A stretch of DNA of 64,000 nucleotides from an uncultured Pelagibacteraceae bacterium (GTDB lineage Bacteria; Pseudomonadota; Alphaproteobacteria; Pelagibacterales; Pelagibacteraceae). Within the stretch, counting starts at the first letter, position 1, and each line of letters starts with the position of its first letter. Under the pieces are notes generated by a model. It had not been told where the DNA came from, did not search any database, and saw only the letters and a program-made list of their open reading frames with translations. Made by a program: the position numbers and the translations under genes. This document shows positions 47,784 through 57,962 of this stretch, in pieces. The stretch lies in the NCBI GenBank assembly GCA_902604245.1, contig CACKXQ010000004.1, positions 23,896-87,895 of the forward strand, in the 5' to 3' direction.

Positions 47784-50301
47784 AAATCAAAATTTTGGTC
47801 TTTATTTTAAATATGCTCTTAGAGATTTAACAAGAAGCTATAATAAGATCTCAAGTATAATTATTACTCTTTTTATAAGTCTCTTTATTTTAAGTTCTAT
47901 AATGACGATTGAAGATAGTCTAGAAAATGAACTTAATGAAAATGCAAAATTATTATTAGGGGGTGATATAGAAATTGACTATAACAACAAAGAAGGTGAT
48001 CAAACTAAAATAGATAAGATTACTAAATTTGCTACGGTCTCCCAAATGGTTGAATTTAGCACAATGATTTCAACTGTAAATAAAAAAATCAATAAATCGT
48101 CATTTACTAGAGTAAAATCAGTTGATCAATTTTATCCATTGTATGGAAAAGCAGTCTATGAACCCAATGACGCTTTAGAAAAATTAAATCAGATAGAAAG
48201 TTCAATATTAGTAAATGAAAATATTTTTAAAAATTTAAACTTAAAAATAAATGACATTGTAAAAGTTCAAGACAAAGAGTTTAAAGTTATTGGTATAGTT
48301 AAAGTTTTACCAGATATTGGTGGTGCATTTGTATTTGGAGATTTTGCTTTAACAGGTAAAAAAACCTTAGATAATTTAGATTTAAATACCCTTGGTAGTT
48401 TTTTAAATTATGAATATAAAGTAAAATTTAACAAATCTGTTAATAGTAAAGAGGGCATTAAAAAAGTAGAGATCTTATTTAAAGATCAAAATAGAGTTAG
48501 ATTAAGATACCCAGAAAACTCAGCTGGAGGTATTAGACGGATTGTTGATAATTTCTCACAATTTTTATCACTTGTATCAATAAGTGCTATGTTAATTGCT
48601 GGCATTGGTATAGCGAATACTCTTCTATCGTTTATAAATCAAAAAAATTCATCAATCGCAGTTCAAAAAGCAATAGGTGTATTTTCTGGAAATATAAAGA
48701 CAATCTATTATTTGCAATTAGCTATCTTATTAGTTTTAATCACTATATTTTCGTATGGGTTAAGTTTTTTTTTAATTCCAATAGTCGATAAATATATTTC
48801 AGATGGTTTGGGTTTAAATATAGAAGCCAGTTTTTCTATTATAAATTTAATTATAGTTTTTTTGGTTGGAATGTTGGTAATGATAATATTTTCTATACCA
48901 ACTGTTAATTCTATAGATCAAGTTAAAGCATCAAATTTATTTAGAAATGTATTTCAAAGTCTGCAGTTTAATTATTCAGTGAAATCAGTAATAATTAGTA
49001 TAGTATTATTGCTAATATTAATTAGTCTTTTTGCGATTAGGTCTTCAATACCATTTTATAGTGTTGCATATTTCGTATCATTTTTTATTTGTTTATTAAT
49101 TTTTTATTATCTTTCTGTAACAATTATTCATTTATTAAAAAAATATAAAAATTCTATGATTTCAGTAAAAATAGCAGTCAAAAATATTACTCAATCAAAA
49201 AGTATCACGCCCATTACAATAATGTCCTTAGGTCTTGGAATGACACTTTTGTTTACACTGGCATTTGTAGGCTCAAATTTTAAAAGAGAAATTTCCAAAT
49301 CTATTCCAGAAATTGCACCAGATTATTTTTTCTTAGGAATTCAAAATGATCAACGAGAAAAATTCGAAAAAATAATATTTAATTCTGATAATAAGTCAAA
49401 ATTAGAGGTAGTTCCTATGGTTTCAGCAGGTCTTGTAAAAATTAATGGGATAGATCCTAATTCTTACATCAAAAATACTAATGACAGTTATTGGGTTATA
49501 ATGAATGATAGAAGAATATCATGGTCAGATGAGATACCAAAAGATAATCCTTTAACACAAGGCAAGTGGTGGGATTTATCAAGCCCAGACAAACTACAAA
49601 TTTCTTTAGATAGCAAAGTGGCACAAGATTTTGGAGTAAAAATTGGAGATATATTCACTCTCAACATTTATGGAAGAGAAATAGATGGCGAGGTAGTAAA
49701 TTTTAGACTAGTTAATTATAGAGATCTGAGCATTAATTTTGCGATGTTACTAAACCCTCAATTTGCAAATAAAATTCCACATGAGTACCTTTCGACAGTG
49801 AAGTTTAATAATATTGATAAATTCGATGATATTAATTTTTTAAATGAATTCCCTAGTGTTTCTATTGTAAAAATTTCTGATTATTTAAAAAAAGTTACTG
49901 ATGTTCTTAATAAAGTATTTATAGCGGTCATTATAATTTCAACTGTTACAGTAATAATAGGATTGGTTGTTATATCCAGTGCAATTATAGTACAAGGAAA
50001 AATAAAAACTTTCCAAAATTTAGTTTTTAAGATTTTAGGATTTTCAAAAAAAGAAATAATTTACTCATCTTTAATTGAATTTATAATTACATTTTTTTCT
50101 ATAATTCTTTTTTCTACAATTTTTTCTATAATTTCATCAAAATTTATTATTGAAAATATTTTTCAACTAAAATGGCTATTTGAATTTGATATATTCTTAA
50201 ATGTAACAATTACAGTTGGATTAGTAACAATGATATTGATAGTTTTTACAAACCTCAAGTATCTAAGTCCAAAAGTTTATCCACTTGTCAGAAATGAATA
50301 A
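47767..50301 (+). CDS. FtsX-like ABC permease (YbbP-like)
   Basis: 844 aa multi-TM protein with FtsX-type layout; tesA-ybbA-ybbP synteny. Confidence 0.88.
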   Translation: MVKLNKNQNFGLYFKYALRDLTRSYNKISSIIITLFISLFILSSIMTIEDSLENELNENAKLLLGGDIEIDYNNKEGDQTKIDKITKFATVSQMVEFSTMISTVNKKINKSSFTRVKSVDQFYPLYGKAVYEPNDALEKLNQIESSILVNENIFKNLNLKINDIVKVQDKEFKVIGIVKVLPDIGGAFVFGDFALTGKKTLDNLDLNTLGSFLNYEYKVKFNKSVNSKEGIKKVEILFKDQNRVRLRYPENSAGGIRRIVDNFSQFLSLVSISAMLIAGIGIANTLLSFINQKNSSIAVQKAIGVFSGNIKTIYYLQLAILLVLITIFSYGLSFFLIPIVDKYISDGLGLNIEASFSIINLIIVFLVGMLVMIIFSIPTVNSIDQVKASNLFRNVFQSLQFNYSVKSVIISIVLLLILISLFAIRSSIPFYSVAYFVSFFICLLIFYYLSVTIIHLLKKYKNSMISVKIAVKNITQSKSITPITIMSLGLGMTLLFTLAFVGSNFKREISKSIPEIAPDYFFLGIQNDQREKFEKIIFNSDNKSKLEVVPMVSAGLVKINGIDPNSYIKNTNDSYWVIMNDRRISWSDEIPKDNPLTQGKWWDLSSPDKLQISLDSKVAQDFGVKIGDIFTLNIYGREIDGEVVNFRLVNYRDLSINFAMLLNPQFANKIPHEYLSTVKFNNIDKFDDINFLNEFPSVSIVKISDYLKKVTDVLNKVFIAVIIISTVTVIIGLVVISSAIIVQGKIKTFQNLVFKILGFSKKEIIYSSLIEFIITFFSIILFSTIFSIISSKFIIENIFQLKWLFEFDIFLNVTITVGLVTMILIVFTNLKYLSPKVYPLVRNE

Positions 50302-50327
50302 GATTTAATATTTTTTAGATGTTAGTT

Positions 50328-50717
50328 TTAAATAGAAGCTTTTAAAGCTTCATAAATTAAATCCTCTGTAGTTTCACCAATGCTTCTATAAACTTCCTCA
50401 TCACCCTTGAAAATTAATAGAGTAGTTTGATAAAGCACATCAAACGAATTCGCTATATCTCTGTTTGTTACATCAAATGCAAAATATTCGATGTTATCAA
50501 ATTTAATGTCTAATAATTCACCCTCTTTTTTTGCTTTCTGCAGAACTTTCATTTGATTTGCACAAGATCCACAATATTCGATCCAAGAACTGATAACTAT
50601 AATTTTACCCTCAGATTGGGCCTTGCTAAACAAATCTTTATCAAATGTTGTTTTTTTTTCCATTGAATTTGCAGCAAATGCAAAAAAACAAAAAATTAAA
50701 ATCGAAAATATTTTCAT
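50328..50717 (-). CDS. Secreted thioredoxin-fold protein
   Basis: Signal peptide; SSWIEYCGSCANQMKVLQ (CxxC). Confidence 0.82.
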   Translation of the reverse strand: MKIFSILIFCFFAFAANSMEKKTTFDKDLFSKAQSEGKIIVISSWIEYCGSCANQMKVLQKAKKEGELLDIKFDNIEYFAFDVTNRDIANSFDVLYQTTLLIFKGDEEVYRSIGETTEDLIYEALKASI

Positions 50718-50989
50718 AGAATTTATTAATTACACCCTGTAACAAATAAAGAAATAATTAATAGTGACACATGTGTTTGGTATTTAAGCTGAAAATTTAA
50801 TAAAATTTCTTCTCTAGGCTTCAAACTACGAAGCCTAGTATTATAATTAACTTATAATAAGAGAGAGAAATTAATTAATATAGCATCAGTCATACTTTAG
50901 GAGCGCTAATAGTGAATAATAGCTATGTATAATTCATATAGTTGCTTAACATCTCTCTTTACTTATTTATCATTTAATATAAAAATTAT

Positions 50990-51053
50990 TAATGGGGTGC
51001 CATATGGCTGAGAAATACCCAAGGAACCTGTCCGGTAATTCAGAAAGGGAAAA
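50990..51053 (+). promoter_or_regulatory. TPP riboswitch (THI element)
   Basis: GGGGTGC..GGCTGAGA.ATACCC..GAACCTG..CCGGTAATTCAG...AGGGAA; ends at the ATG of the symporter gene. Confidence 0.9.
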
Positions 51054-52484
51054 ATGGATCAGATAAATATCTTAAATCAATCATCTGCAATTTTATTAAC
51101 CCTAATTATTAGTATTATTTTTGTAATAGTTGGCCTTGTATATTCAAAAAAATATCAAGGGTTAAACAATTATTTAGTTGCAAGTAGATCTGTAGGGACC
51201 TTTTCACTAACTACTAGTTTAGTTGCATCTGCCTTAGGAGCATGGATTTTATTCGGTCCCGCATCAGCAGCAACCTGGGGGGGCGTAGGGGCTGTTATTG
51301 GATATTCTTTAGGGACAGCATTTCCTCTTTTTGCATTAATTTATTTAGGAAAAAAATTTAGAGATAAATACTCAACAGGGAAATCCTTAATTGAAGTAAT
51401 TAGATCAAGATTTGGCTCACAATTATTTAAGTTAATTTTGTTTTTATCAATTTTTTATATGACTATTTTTTTAATAGCAGAAGTTACCGCCGTTTCAATT
51501 TTAATTAATTACATTTCAGGAACTGATCTATGGATCACGGCATCTATTGTAATTGTCAGCTCACTTGTCTACACTTTGTATGGAGGGCTTAGAGCTTCAA
51601 TATTTACAGATAATATACAATTTATAGTTTTTGGTTTGCTGTTAATAATTGCATTTTCTTATTTAATTTCTTTTAATTCTAATGACTTTAGTTTTGAGTT
51701 TGTAAAACAGAACAAGCCTCATTTGTTAAGCTCAGGCTATTTACCTAACTTCACTGCAGGCCTAACTTTTTTTATAGCTGTTGCCGCAACTAATCTTTTT
51801 CATCAAGGTAACTGGCAAAGAGTTTATGCTGCTAAAAATAATAAAGTTTTAAAAAATAGCTTAATAGTATCTTTTATAATCATTATACCAATAGTATTCA
51901 TGATGGGCTTTTCAGGTTTAGTTGCAACCTCCCAAAATTCAAGCGTAGTTCCTGATCTTGCATTCTTTTCTTTATTGTTAAAAGACCAAGCCATCTTTTT
52001 ATCAATAATAATAACTATTTTAGCAATTTCACTGACAGTGAGCAGTATAGATACACTGGTAAATGCTATCTCTAGTTTGATTATTGTTGATGGAAATAAA
52101 GTTATAAAATTTAAAGGTAATTATTTAAAATTATCTAAACAAATTATAATATTTTTATCCTTGATTTCATTTTTTGTTGCATCAAAAGGATTAAGTATTT
52201 TATATCTATTTTTATTAGCTGATTTATTTTGTTGTGCAGCAGTATTAAGTGTATTTTATGGTTTTTATTCAAAATCATTTAATGAAAAAAATGCATATGT
52301 TTCAATTATAGTTGGTTTAATTGGTGGAATTCTATTATTTCCTAGTCCCGATTTCTCAAAATCAATACTTGTAGGAATAATATTACCTGCTGATTTTTTT
52401 CCAATATTTATCTCACAATCTTTGTTGTTTTGCTCATTTATTGTTGCAACACTCTTACCTGTGGTTACGTGGAAATTGAGGTAA
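51054..52484 (+). CDS. thiV: Sodium:solute symporter, ThiV-type thiamin-precursor transporter
   Basis: SSS-family layout; directly downstream of TPP riboswitch. Confidence 0.85.
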   Translation: MDQINILNQSSAILLTLIISIIFVIVGLVYSKKYQGLNNYLVASRSVGTFSLTTSLVASALGAWILFGPASAATWGGVGAVIGYSLGTAFPLFALIYLGKKFRDKYSTGKSLIEVIRSRFGSQLFKLILFLSIFYMTIFLIAEVTAVSILINYISGTDLWITASIVIVSSLVYTLYGGLRASIFTDNIQFIVFGLLLIIAFSYLISFNSNDFSFEFVKQNKPHLLSSGYLPNFTAGLTFFIAVAATNLFHQGNWQRVYAAKNNKVLKNSLIVSFIIIIPIVFMMGFSGLVATSQNSSVVPDLAFFSLLLKDQAIFLSIIITILAISLTVSSIDTLVNAISSLIIVDGNKVIKFKGNYLKLSKQIIIFLSLISFFVASKGLSILYLFLLADLFCCAAVLSVFYGFYSKSFNEKNAYVSIIVGLIGGILLFPSPDFSKSILVGIILPADFFPIFISQSLLFCSFIVATLLPVVTWKLR

Positions 52485-52485
52485 T

Positions 52486-53898
52486 TTAATTTTTTTTAAA
52501 TTTTTTAAAGGAGAAGTTTCTTGGTCTTTTTCTATTCTTAAATTTTTTCTTAAATTTAAATTTTTTTCTACTATCAGGATTATCACCTTGTTTTTCTAAG
52601 TTATAAGTATGAAATTTTTTAAATTTTTCATTTTTAAACTTAGTTTTTTTTTTATTATTTCTCCTATCGTCTCTATTTCTACTATCTTTGAATGATTTAC
52701 CTCTTTTTTTAAATTTTTTATTTTTTTTGTTAGATTTTTTATTAAAGATTTCTTCTAATTTAAAATTTGGATTTATTAATTTCTGAATTTCTCTCCATAT
52801 ACTTCGATCATTATTTGTTAAGAAGGTGAGTGCTGATCCTTCTTTACCAGCTCTACCTGTTCTACCAACTCTATGAATATAATCCTCAGGTACTTGTGGT
52901 AGATCATAATTTATTACATGTTGAATTAATGGAATATCCAATCCTCTAGCAGCAACATCAGTTGCAACTAAAATTCTATTTTTACCAGATCTGAATCCTC
53001 TAATAACTCTGTCTCTTTTACTTTGTCTTAGATTTCCATGAATTGCTTCTGCTGAATGAGCATCATATTTTAATCTTTTTACAATTTTATCTGCACCATG
53101 TTTTGTTTTAACAAAAACTAATATTGAACCTTGTCTCTCAACTAATTGATTGATTAATTCATGATATTTTTTATCTGGAGTTATTTGAAAGGTTTCTTGT
53201 TTAATTTTTTTTATTGGAGTTGAAACTGATCCAACTGAAATTCTTTCTGGTTTTCTCAAATATTTTTCAGAAATTTTTAAAATATTATTTGGCAATGTTG
53301 CTGAAAATAATAATGTTTGATGTTCTTTTGGGATAAATTTTAAAATTATTTCAATTTGAGGTGTAAACCCCATATCAAGCATTCTATCAGTTTCATCTAA
53401 AACTAAGTAATTAACTCTTGATAAATTTAAGCTTTTTCTTTTTAAGTGATCGTTAATTCTGCCAGGTGTACCAACAATTATTCTAGCTCTTTTATTCAAC
53501 TGTCTCAGTTGTTTTTGCATACTTTCTCCACCAATTAAAAGAGCATTGCCAATTCTTATATCTCCCAAAGTAAGCTTCGATATCGTACCCATTACCTGAC
53601 TAGCTAATTCTCTCGTTGGGCATATGATTAATGCCATTGCATTTTTATTTATCATCAATTTATTTATTAGAGGAATTGTAAAAGCTAAAGTTTTACCTGT
53701 ACCTGTTTGTGCGGTTCCAAGAACATCTTTTCCTTCTAGTGCAATAGGTATTGCTTGAGATTGAATTGGTGTGGGCGTGATAAAATTTGAATACTTAATT
53801 GAATTCTTTAGTTTGTTTTCTATGTCTAATTCATTAAAGTTTTTCATGCTTGATTCTTTTAAAGATATATAGAAAATGCTTATATGTTCTAATGCCAA
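52486..53898 (-). CDS. DEAD-box RNA helicase with Lys/Phe/Asn-rich C-terminal tail
   Basis: AQTGTGKT, VLDETDRML, SATLP, HRVGRTGRAGKEG. Confidence 0.95.
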   Translation of the reverse strand: MALEHISIFYISLKESSMKNFNELDIENKLKNSIKYSNFITPTPIQSQAIPIALEGKDVLGTAQTGTGKTLAFTIPLINKLMINKNAMALIICPTRELASQVMGTISKLTLGDIRIGNALLIGGESMQKQLRQLNKRARIIVGTPGRINDHLKRKSLNLSRVNYLVLDETDRMLDMGFTPQIEIILKFIPKEHQTLLFSATLPNNILKISEKYLRKPERISVGSVSTPIKKIKQETFQITPDKKYHELINQLVERQGSILVFVKTKHGADKIVKRLKYDAHSAEAIHGNLRQSKRDRVIRGFRSGKNRILVATDVAARGLDIPLIQHVINYDLPQVPEDYIHRVGRTGRAGKEGSALTFLTNNDRSIWREIQKLINPNFKLEEIFNKKSNKKNKKFKKRGKSFKDSRNRDDRRNNKKKTKFKNEKFKKFHTYNLEKQGDNPDSRKKFKFKKKFKNRKRPRNFSFKKFKKN

Positions 53899-54002
53899 TT
53901 ACAATAAATCATTTATTTAGGACTTTAGAATGCTTATAATTGACATTAACTGGACACTTTGAAACTTGTAAGAAACGCATATAGTTAATATAATTAAATT
54001 AA

Positions 54003-55112
54003 ATGCTCTCTTTTATATTGCCATTTATAGTACTGATTTTAGTAGTTGTTTTCATACATGAATATGGCCATTATTATTTTGCAAAAAAATATGGAGTTGG
54101 TGTAACAGATTTTTCAATTGGTTTTGGTAGAGAATTGATTGGTTGGAATGATAAATCGGGTACAAGATGGAAAATTTGCTGGATACCTCTTGGAGGTTAT
54201 GTAAAATTTTTTGGTGATAGAAATGTATTTTCTCAAGCCGATCAAGAAGAATTGTTAAAAAAATATAGCAAAGAGGATCAAGAAAAACTCTTTGTAACAA
54301 AACCATTATATCAAAGATCCTTAATTGTAGCGGGTGGGCCGATAGCAAATTTCGTTTTAGCAATATTTATTTTTTTATTCATATATATGTTTGCTGGAAA
54401 AGACTTTACACCTGCAGTTATTGACGAAGTCCAAAAAGATAGTCCAGCAGAAGTAGCGGGAATGCAAAAAAATGATGTGATACTTGAAATAGATCACAAT
54501 AAAGTTGAGAGTATTCTTGATGTTTCTAAACTAATTTTAATGTCAACATCTGAAATAGTTGATTTCAAAATTTCTAGATATGATCAAGAGGTATTATTAA
54601 AGGTTAAACCAAAAATTGTTGCAGGTATTGATAATTTAGGAAATAAAATTAATAAAAGAATAGTTGGTATTAAACTAAGTCCATACAATAATGAAATAAA
54701 TCATAAACGATTAGGGCCAGCAAATGCATTAATAGAGTCTGTTAAAGAAGTATATTTTGTAACTACATCATCACTTAAATATATGGGTTCAATGCTTACT
54801 GGATCTGGAGATAGTTCACAATTAGGTGGACCAATTAGAATAGCAAAGATTTCAGGCCAAGTTGCGGAATTTGGAATATTACCATTTATAAGTATGATGG
54901 CTTATATATCGATAAGTTTAGGCTTAATTAACCTTTTTCCAATACCACTTTTAGATGGGGGCCATTTAATGTTTTATGCATTTGAAAAGGTTTTAGGAAA
55001 GCCATTAAGTCAAAAAACACAGGAAGGTTTTTTTCGAATCGGAATGTTTTTATTGTTAACTTTAATGTTTTTTGCAACATTCAATGACCTTAAAGATTTA
55101 GGCTTATTTTAA
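54003..55112 (+). CDS. rseP: M50 site-2 protease
   Basis: HEYGHYYFAKK; PDZ region; LGLINLFPIPLLDGGHLMFY. Confidence 0.93.
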   Translation: MLSFILPFIVLILVVVFIHEYGHYYFAKKYGVGVTDFSIGFGRELIGWNDKSGTRWKICWIPLGGYVKFFGDRNVFSQADQEELLKKYSKEDQEKLFVTKPLYQRSLIVAGGPIANFVLAIFIFLFIYMFAGKDFTPAVIDEVQKDSPAEVAGMQKNDVILEIDHNKVESILDVSKLILMSTSEIVDFKISRYDQEVLLKVKPKIVAGIDNLGNKINKRIVGIKLSPYNNEINHKRLGPANALIESVKEVYFVTTSSLKYMGSMLTGSGDSSQLGGPIRIAKISGQVAEFGILPFISMMAYISISLGLINLFPIPLLDGGHLMFYAFEKVLGKPLSQKTQEGFFRIGMFLLLTLMFFATFNDLKDLGLF

Positions 55113-55263
55113 AGGGATTTTCTAACGTTAAAAAAGCTATATAAATCAATACTTATTTATAACTATATGTTGTGGTGAATTTAATTAGAGACACAAAAAA
55201 AAAGCTTGAATTATCAACGATTTTGTTAAGTATATAATTATAACCTTTAAAACCGGAGCTAAA

Positions 55264-55539
55264 ATGAACAAAAAACAACTTATAGCAAAATTAGCAGGGT
55301 CATTAAATCAAAGTAAAGCTGATGCTGAGCGTACATTTGATACTATTACCAACACTATTTTGGACGCTTTAAAAGGCGACGATAATGTTAAAATTGCTGG
55401 TTTTGGAACATATAAAGTGGCTAAAAGAAAAGCCCGAATTGGTAGAAATCCAAGAACTGGAGAACAAATCCAAATCGCTGCTTCTCAAAAGGTAAAGTTT
55501 TTACCTGCAAAAGCGCTTAAAGAAGTTTTCAATAAATAA
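55264..55539 (+). CDS. hup: HU-family DNA-binding protein
   Basis: MNKKQLIAKLAG...GFGTYKVAKRKARIGRNPRTGEQIQIAAS. Confidence 0.97.
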   Translation: MNKKQLIAKLAGSLNQSKADAERTFDTITNTILDALKGDDNVKIAGFGTYKVAKRKARIGRNPRTGEQIQIAASQKVKFLPAKALKEVFNK

Positions 55540-55547
55540 ACTTTTTA

Positions 55548-55594
55548 AAACAGCCTTTATTAAAAATTAAAATTTAATAGAGGCTGTTTTTTTT
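55548..55594 (+). terminator. Intrinsic terminator downstream of HU
   Basis: AAACAGCCTTTATTAAA ... TTTAATAGAGGCTGTTT + T-run. Confidence 0.9.
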
Positions 55595-55705
55595 ACAAGC
55601 ATACGGTGTACTACATGCAAATACTGCATATCTCTTTTAAATAACAATCAATAGTTTTTAGTTTTATTAAATCTATAACATCCTCTTTAATTAAACGGAG
55701 GTGAA

Positions 55706-57007
55706 ATGGTTAAACTTTTAAAAAAACTGGCTGGTCCATTAGTAAGTTTATTTTTCCTACTAAATATGACTAGTGCAGGTTATGCTGAAACTACAGTTTC
55801 AGCTGAAGTTGGTTTCATATTCAATACATTTCTTTTCTTGGTTTGTGGTTTCTTAGTAATGTTTATGGCAGCAGGTTTTGCCATGCTCGAATCAGGGATG
55901 GTAACATCAAAAAGTGTATCAGTAATATGTGCCAAAAATATCGGATTATTTTCAATAGCTGGAATTATGTTCTGGATGGTTGGATATAATTTAGCATACG
56001 GAATTCCAGAAGGTGGATACATAGGTAGCTTTACTCCATGGTCTGATGCAAGTTCAGTGGATACTGGATATGCAGATGGATCTGATTGGTATTTCCAAAT
56101 GGTTTTCTGTGCAACAACAGTTTCAATTGTATCTGGAACATTAGCTGAAAGAATTAAATTATGGCCGTTCTTTTTATTTGCGGCTATTCTATCAGGAATT
56201 ATCTATCCAATCGTTATGGGTTGGCAGTGGGGAGGTGGCTGGTTAGCAGCTGCTGGTTTCTCTGACTTTGCCGGTTCAACACTAGTTCACTCTACTGGAG
56301 GTTCAGCAGCATTGGCTGGAGCAATTCTTTTAGGAGCTAGAACTGGTAGATTTGATAAATCTGGAGCAGCTAAACCTATGAAACCATTTGCAGCGTCTTC
56401 TGTACCATTGGTAACAGTTGGTGTATTTATTTTATGGTTAGGTTGGTTCGGATTTAATGGTGGATCACAATTAGCAATGGGAACATTTGATGACGCTGTA
56501 GCAGTATCAAATATTTTTATTAATACAAACTTAGCAGCCTGTGGTGGTGTATTAGCAGCTGGTGCATTAACAAGATTAATGTCGGGTAAAACTGATGTCA
56601 TTCAAATGCTTAACGGAGCAATTGGTGGTCTTGTTGCAATTACAGCTGAACCATTAATGCCTTCACCGCTAGCAGCAATTCTTATAGGTGCGATTGGTGG
56701 AATAATAGTTGTCTTCGGAACAAAATTATTATTCTCACTAAAAATCGATGATGTAGTAGGAGCAGTACCTGCTCACTTGTTCGCTGGAATTTGGGGAACT
56801 TTAGCAGTTCCACTAACTAACGGTGATGCATCATTCGGAGCGCAGCTTCTAGGAGTAATTTCAATCAATGCATTTGTATTTGTAGTATCTCTAATAGTGT
56901 GGGGAATTATGAAGGGTACAATGGGTATTAGATTGAGCAAAGAAGCAGAAAGACTTGGTACAGATGTTACAGAGTCTGGAGTAATCGCATACGCAATAAG
57001 AGACTAA
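55706..57007 (+). CDS. amtB: Ammonium transporter
   Basis: MLESGMVTSKS; FNGGSQLAMGTFDDAVAVSNIFINTNLAACGGVLAA; SD CGGAGGTG. Confidence 0.96.
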   Translation: MVKLLKKLAGPLVSLFFLLNMTSAGYAETTVSAEVGFIFNTFLFLVCGFLVMFMAAGFAMLESGMVTSKSVSVICAKNIGLFSIAGIMFWMVGYNLAYGIPEGGYIGSFTPWSDASSVDTGYADGSDWYFQMVFCATTVSIVSGTLAERIKLWPFFLFAAILSGIIYPIVMGWQWGGGWLAAAGFSDFAGSTLVHSTGGSAALAGAILLGARTGRFDKSGAAKPMKPFAASSVPLVTVGVFILWLGWFGFNGGSQLAMGTFDDAVAVSNIFINTNLAACGGVLAAGALTRLMSGKTDVIQMLNGAIGGLVAITAEPLMPSPLAAILIGAIGGIIVVFGTKLLFSLKIDDVVGAVPAHLFAGIWGTLAVPLTNGDASFGAQLLGVISINAFVFVVSLIVWGIMKGTMGIRLSKEAERLGTDVTESGVIAYAIRD

Positions 57008-57037
57008 AGAATAACTATCTCTCTCTCTATAGTTGAC

Positions 57038-57068
57038 AAAAGGCCCCTTAATGGGGCCTTTTTTTTAG
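57038..57068. terminator. Bidirectional intrinsic terminator
   Basis: AAAAGGCCCC-TTAAT-GGGGCCTTTTTTTT between convergent genes. Confidence 0.92.
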
Positions 57069-57508
57069 TAATTTTTTATAAAGTCTAAAACCTCTGCAGC
57101 ATGGCCCGCTGCCTTAACGTTTCTCCATTCCTTAATGATTTTATTTTTCTCAATAATAAAAGTGCTTCTTACTGTACCCATAAATTCTCTACCCATAAAT
57201 TTCTTTTTGGCCCAAGCTTTATAAGCTTTTAAGGAAGTTTTATCTTCGTCTGCCAATAGTTCAAATTTTAAGTTAAGTTTTTTACTCCATTTTTCATGAC
57301 TTTCTAAACTATCTTTAGATATTCCAAAAATTGTGCATCCAAGTTTCTCAAATTTACTTAAAAGTTTATTAAAATCATTTGTCTCAATTGTACATCCACT
57401 TGTATTATCTTTCGGATAGAAATAGATGATGATAAATTTTGATTTTACTTTACTTAATTCAACAGTTTTACCTGATGTAGATGATAATTTAAAATTTGGA
57501 GCTTTCAT
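57065..57508 (-). CDS. bcp: Peroxiredoxin Bcp/PrxQ
   Basis: FYPKDNTSGCTIETNDFN. Confidence 0.93.
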   Translation of the reverse strand: MKAPNFKLSSTSGKTVELSKVKSKFIIIYFYPKDNTSGCTIETNDFNKLLSKFEKLGCTIFGISKDSLESHEKWSKKLNLKFELLADEDKTSLKAYKAWAKKKFMGREFMGTVRSTFIIEKNKIIKEWRNVKAAGHAAEVLDFIKNY

Positions 57509-57567
57509 TAAATAACCTTTTGTTTAATTTATATAGTAATATTTTTAATTTAGTGTAATAAACATTT

Positions 57568-57954
57568 ATGACAATAAAATCAGCATCAACTTTAGTCGCA
57601 GAAGCTTTAAAGGAAATTAAAACTATATCACCAGAGGAAGCTCTAGAAAAATTAAATAATGATAAATGCAACCTTATCGATATCAGAGATGTAAGAGAAT
57701 TAGAAAGATTAGGAAGAATAGAAAAGTCTTCTCACATACCAAGAGGAATGCTGGAATTTTGGATGGATCCAGATAGTCAATATTTTAAAGATGGTAAAAT
57801 TGATATGAATAAGGAAATGGTTCTTTTTTGTGCTGGAGGTCTGAGATCTGCATTAGCAACAAAAACTTTACAAAGTATGGGTTTTAAAAATATTTGCCAT
57901 GTAGATGGTGGTTTTGGATCAATGCAAAATTCAGGTTTTAAAGTAGTAAAGTAA
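57568..57954 (+). CDS. Rhodanese-like domain protein
   Basis: NLIDIRDVRELERLGRI; LFCAGGLRSALATKTL. Confidence 0.9.
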   Translation: MTIKSASTLVAEALKEIKTISPEEALEKLNNDKCNLIDIRDVRELERLGRIEKSSHIPRGMLEFWMDPDSQYFKDGKIDMNKEMVLFCAGGLRSALATKTLQSMGFKNICHVDGGFGSMQNSGFKVVK

Positions 57955-57962
57955 TTTAGCTT

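Noticed and set aside
53944-53960. Possible further CCATTTTGGACA-like operator near rseP (actggacactttg)
   Set aside because: Only GGACA matches; too weak compared with the 13/14 match at the tauA-tpa region.
54052-54363. Minus-strand ORF inside rseP
   Set aside because: Antisense to a clearly conserved protease; no independent support.
56287-56601. Minus-strand ORF inside amtB
   Set aside because: Antisense shadow of a highly conserved transporter.
57017-57030. CT dinucleotide run (ctatctctctctctatag)
   Set aside because: Short simple repeat between a stop codon and a terminator; no evidence of function.
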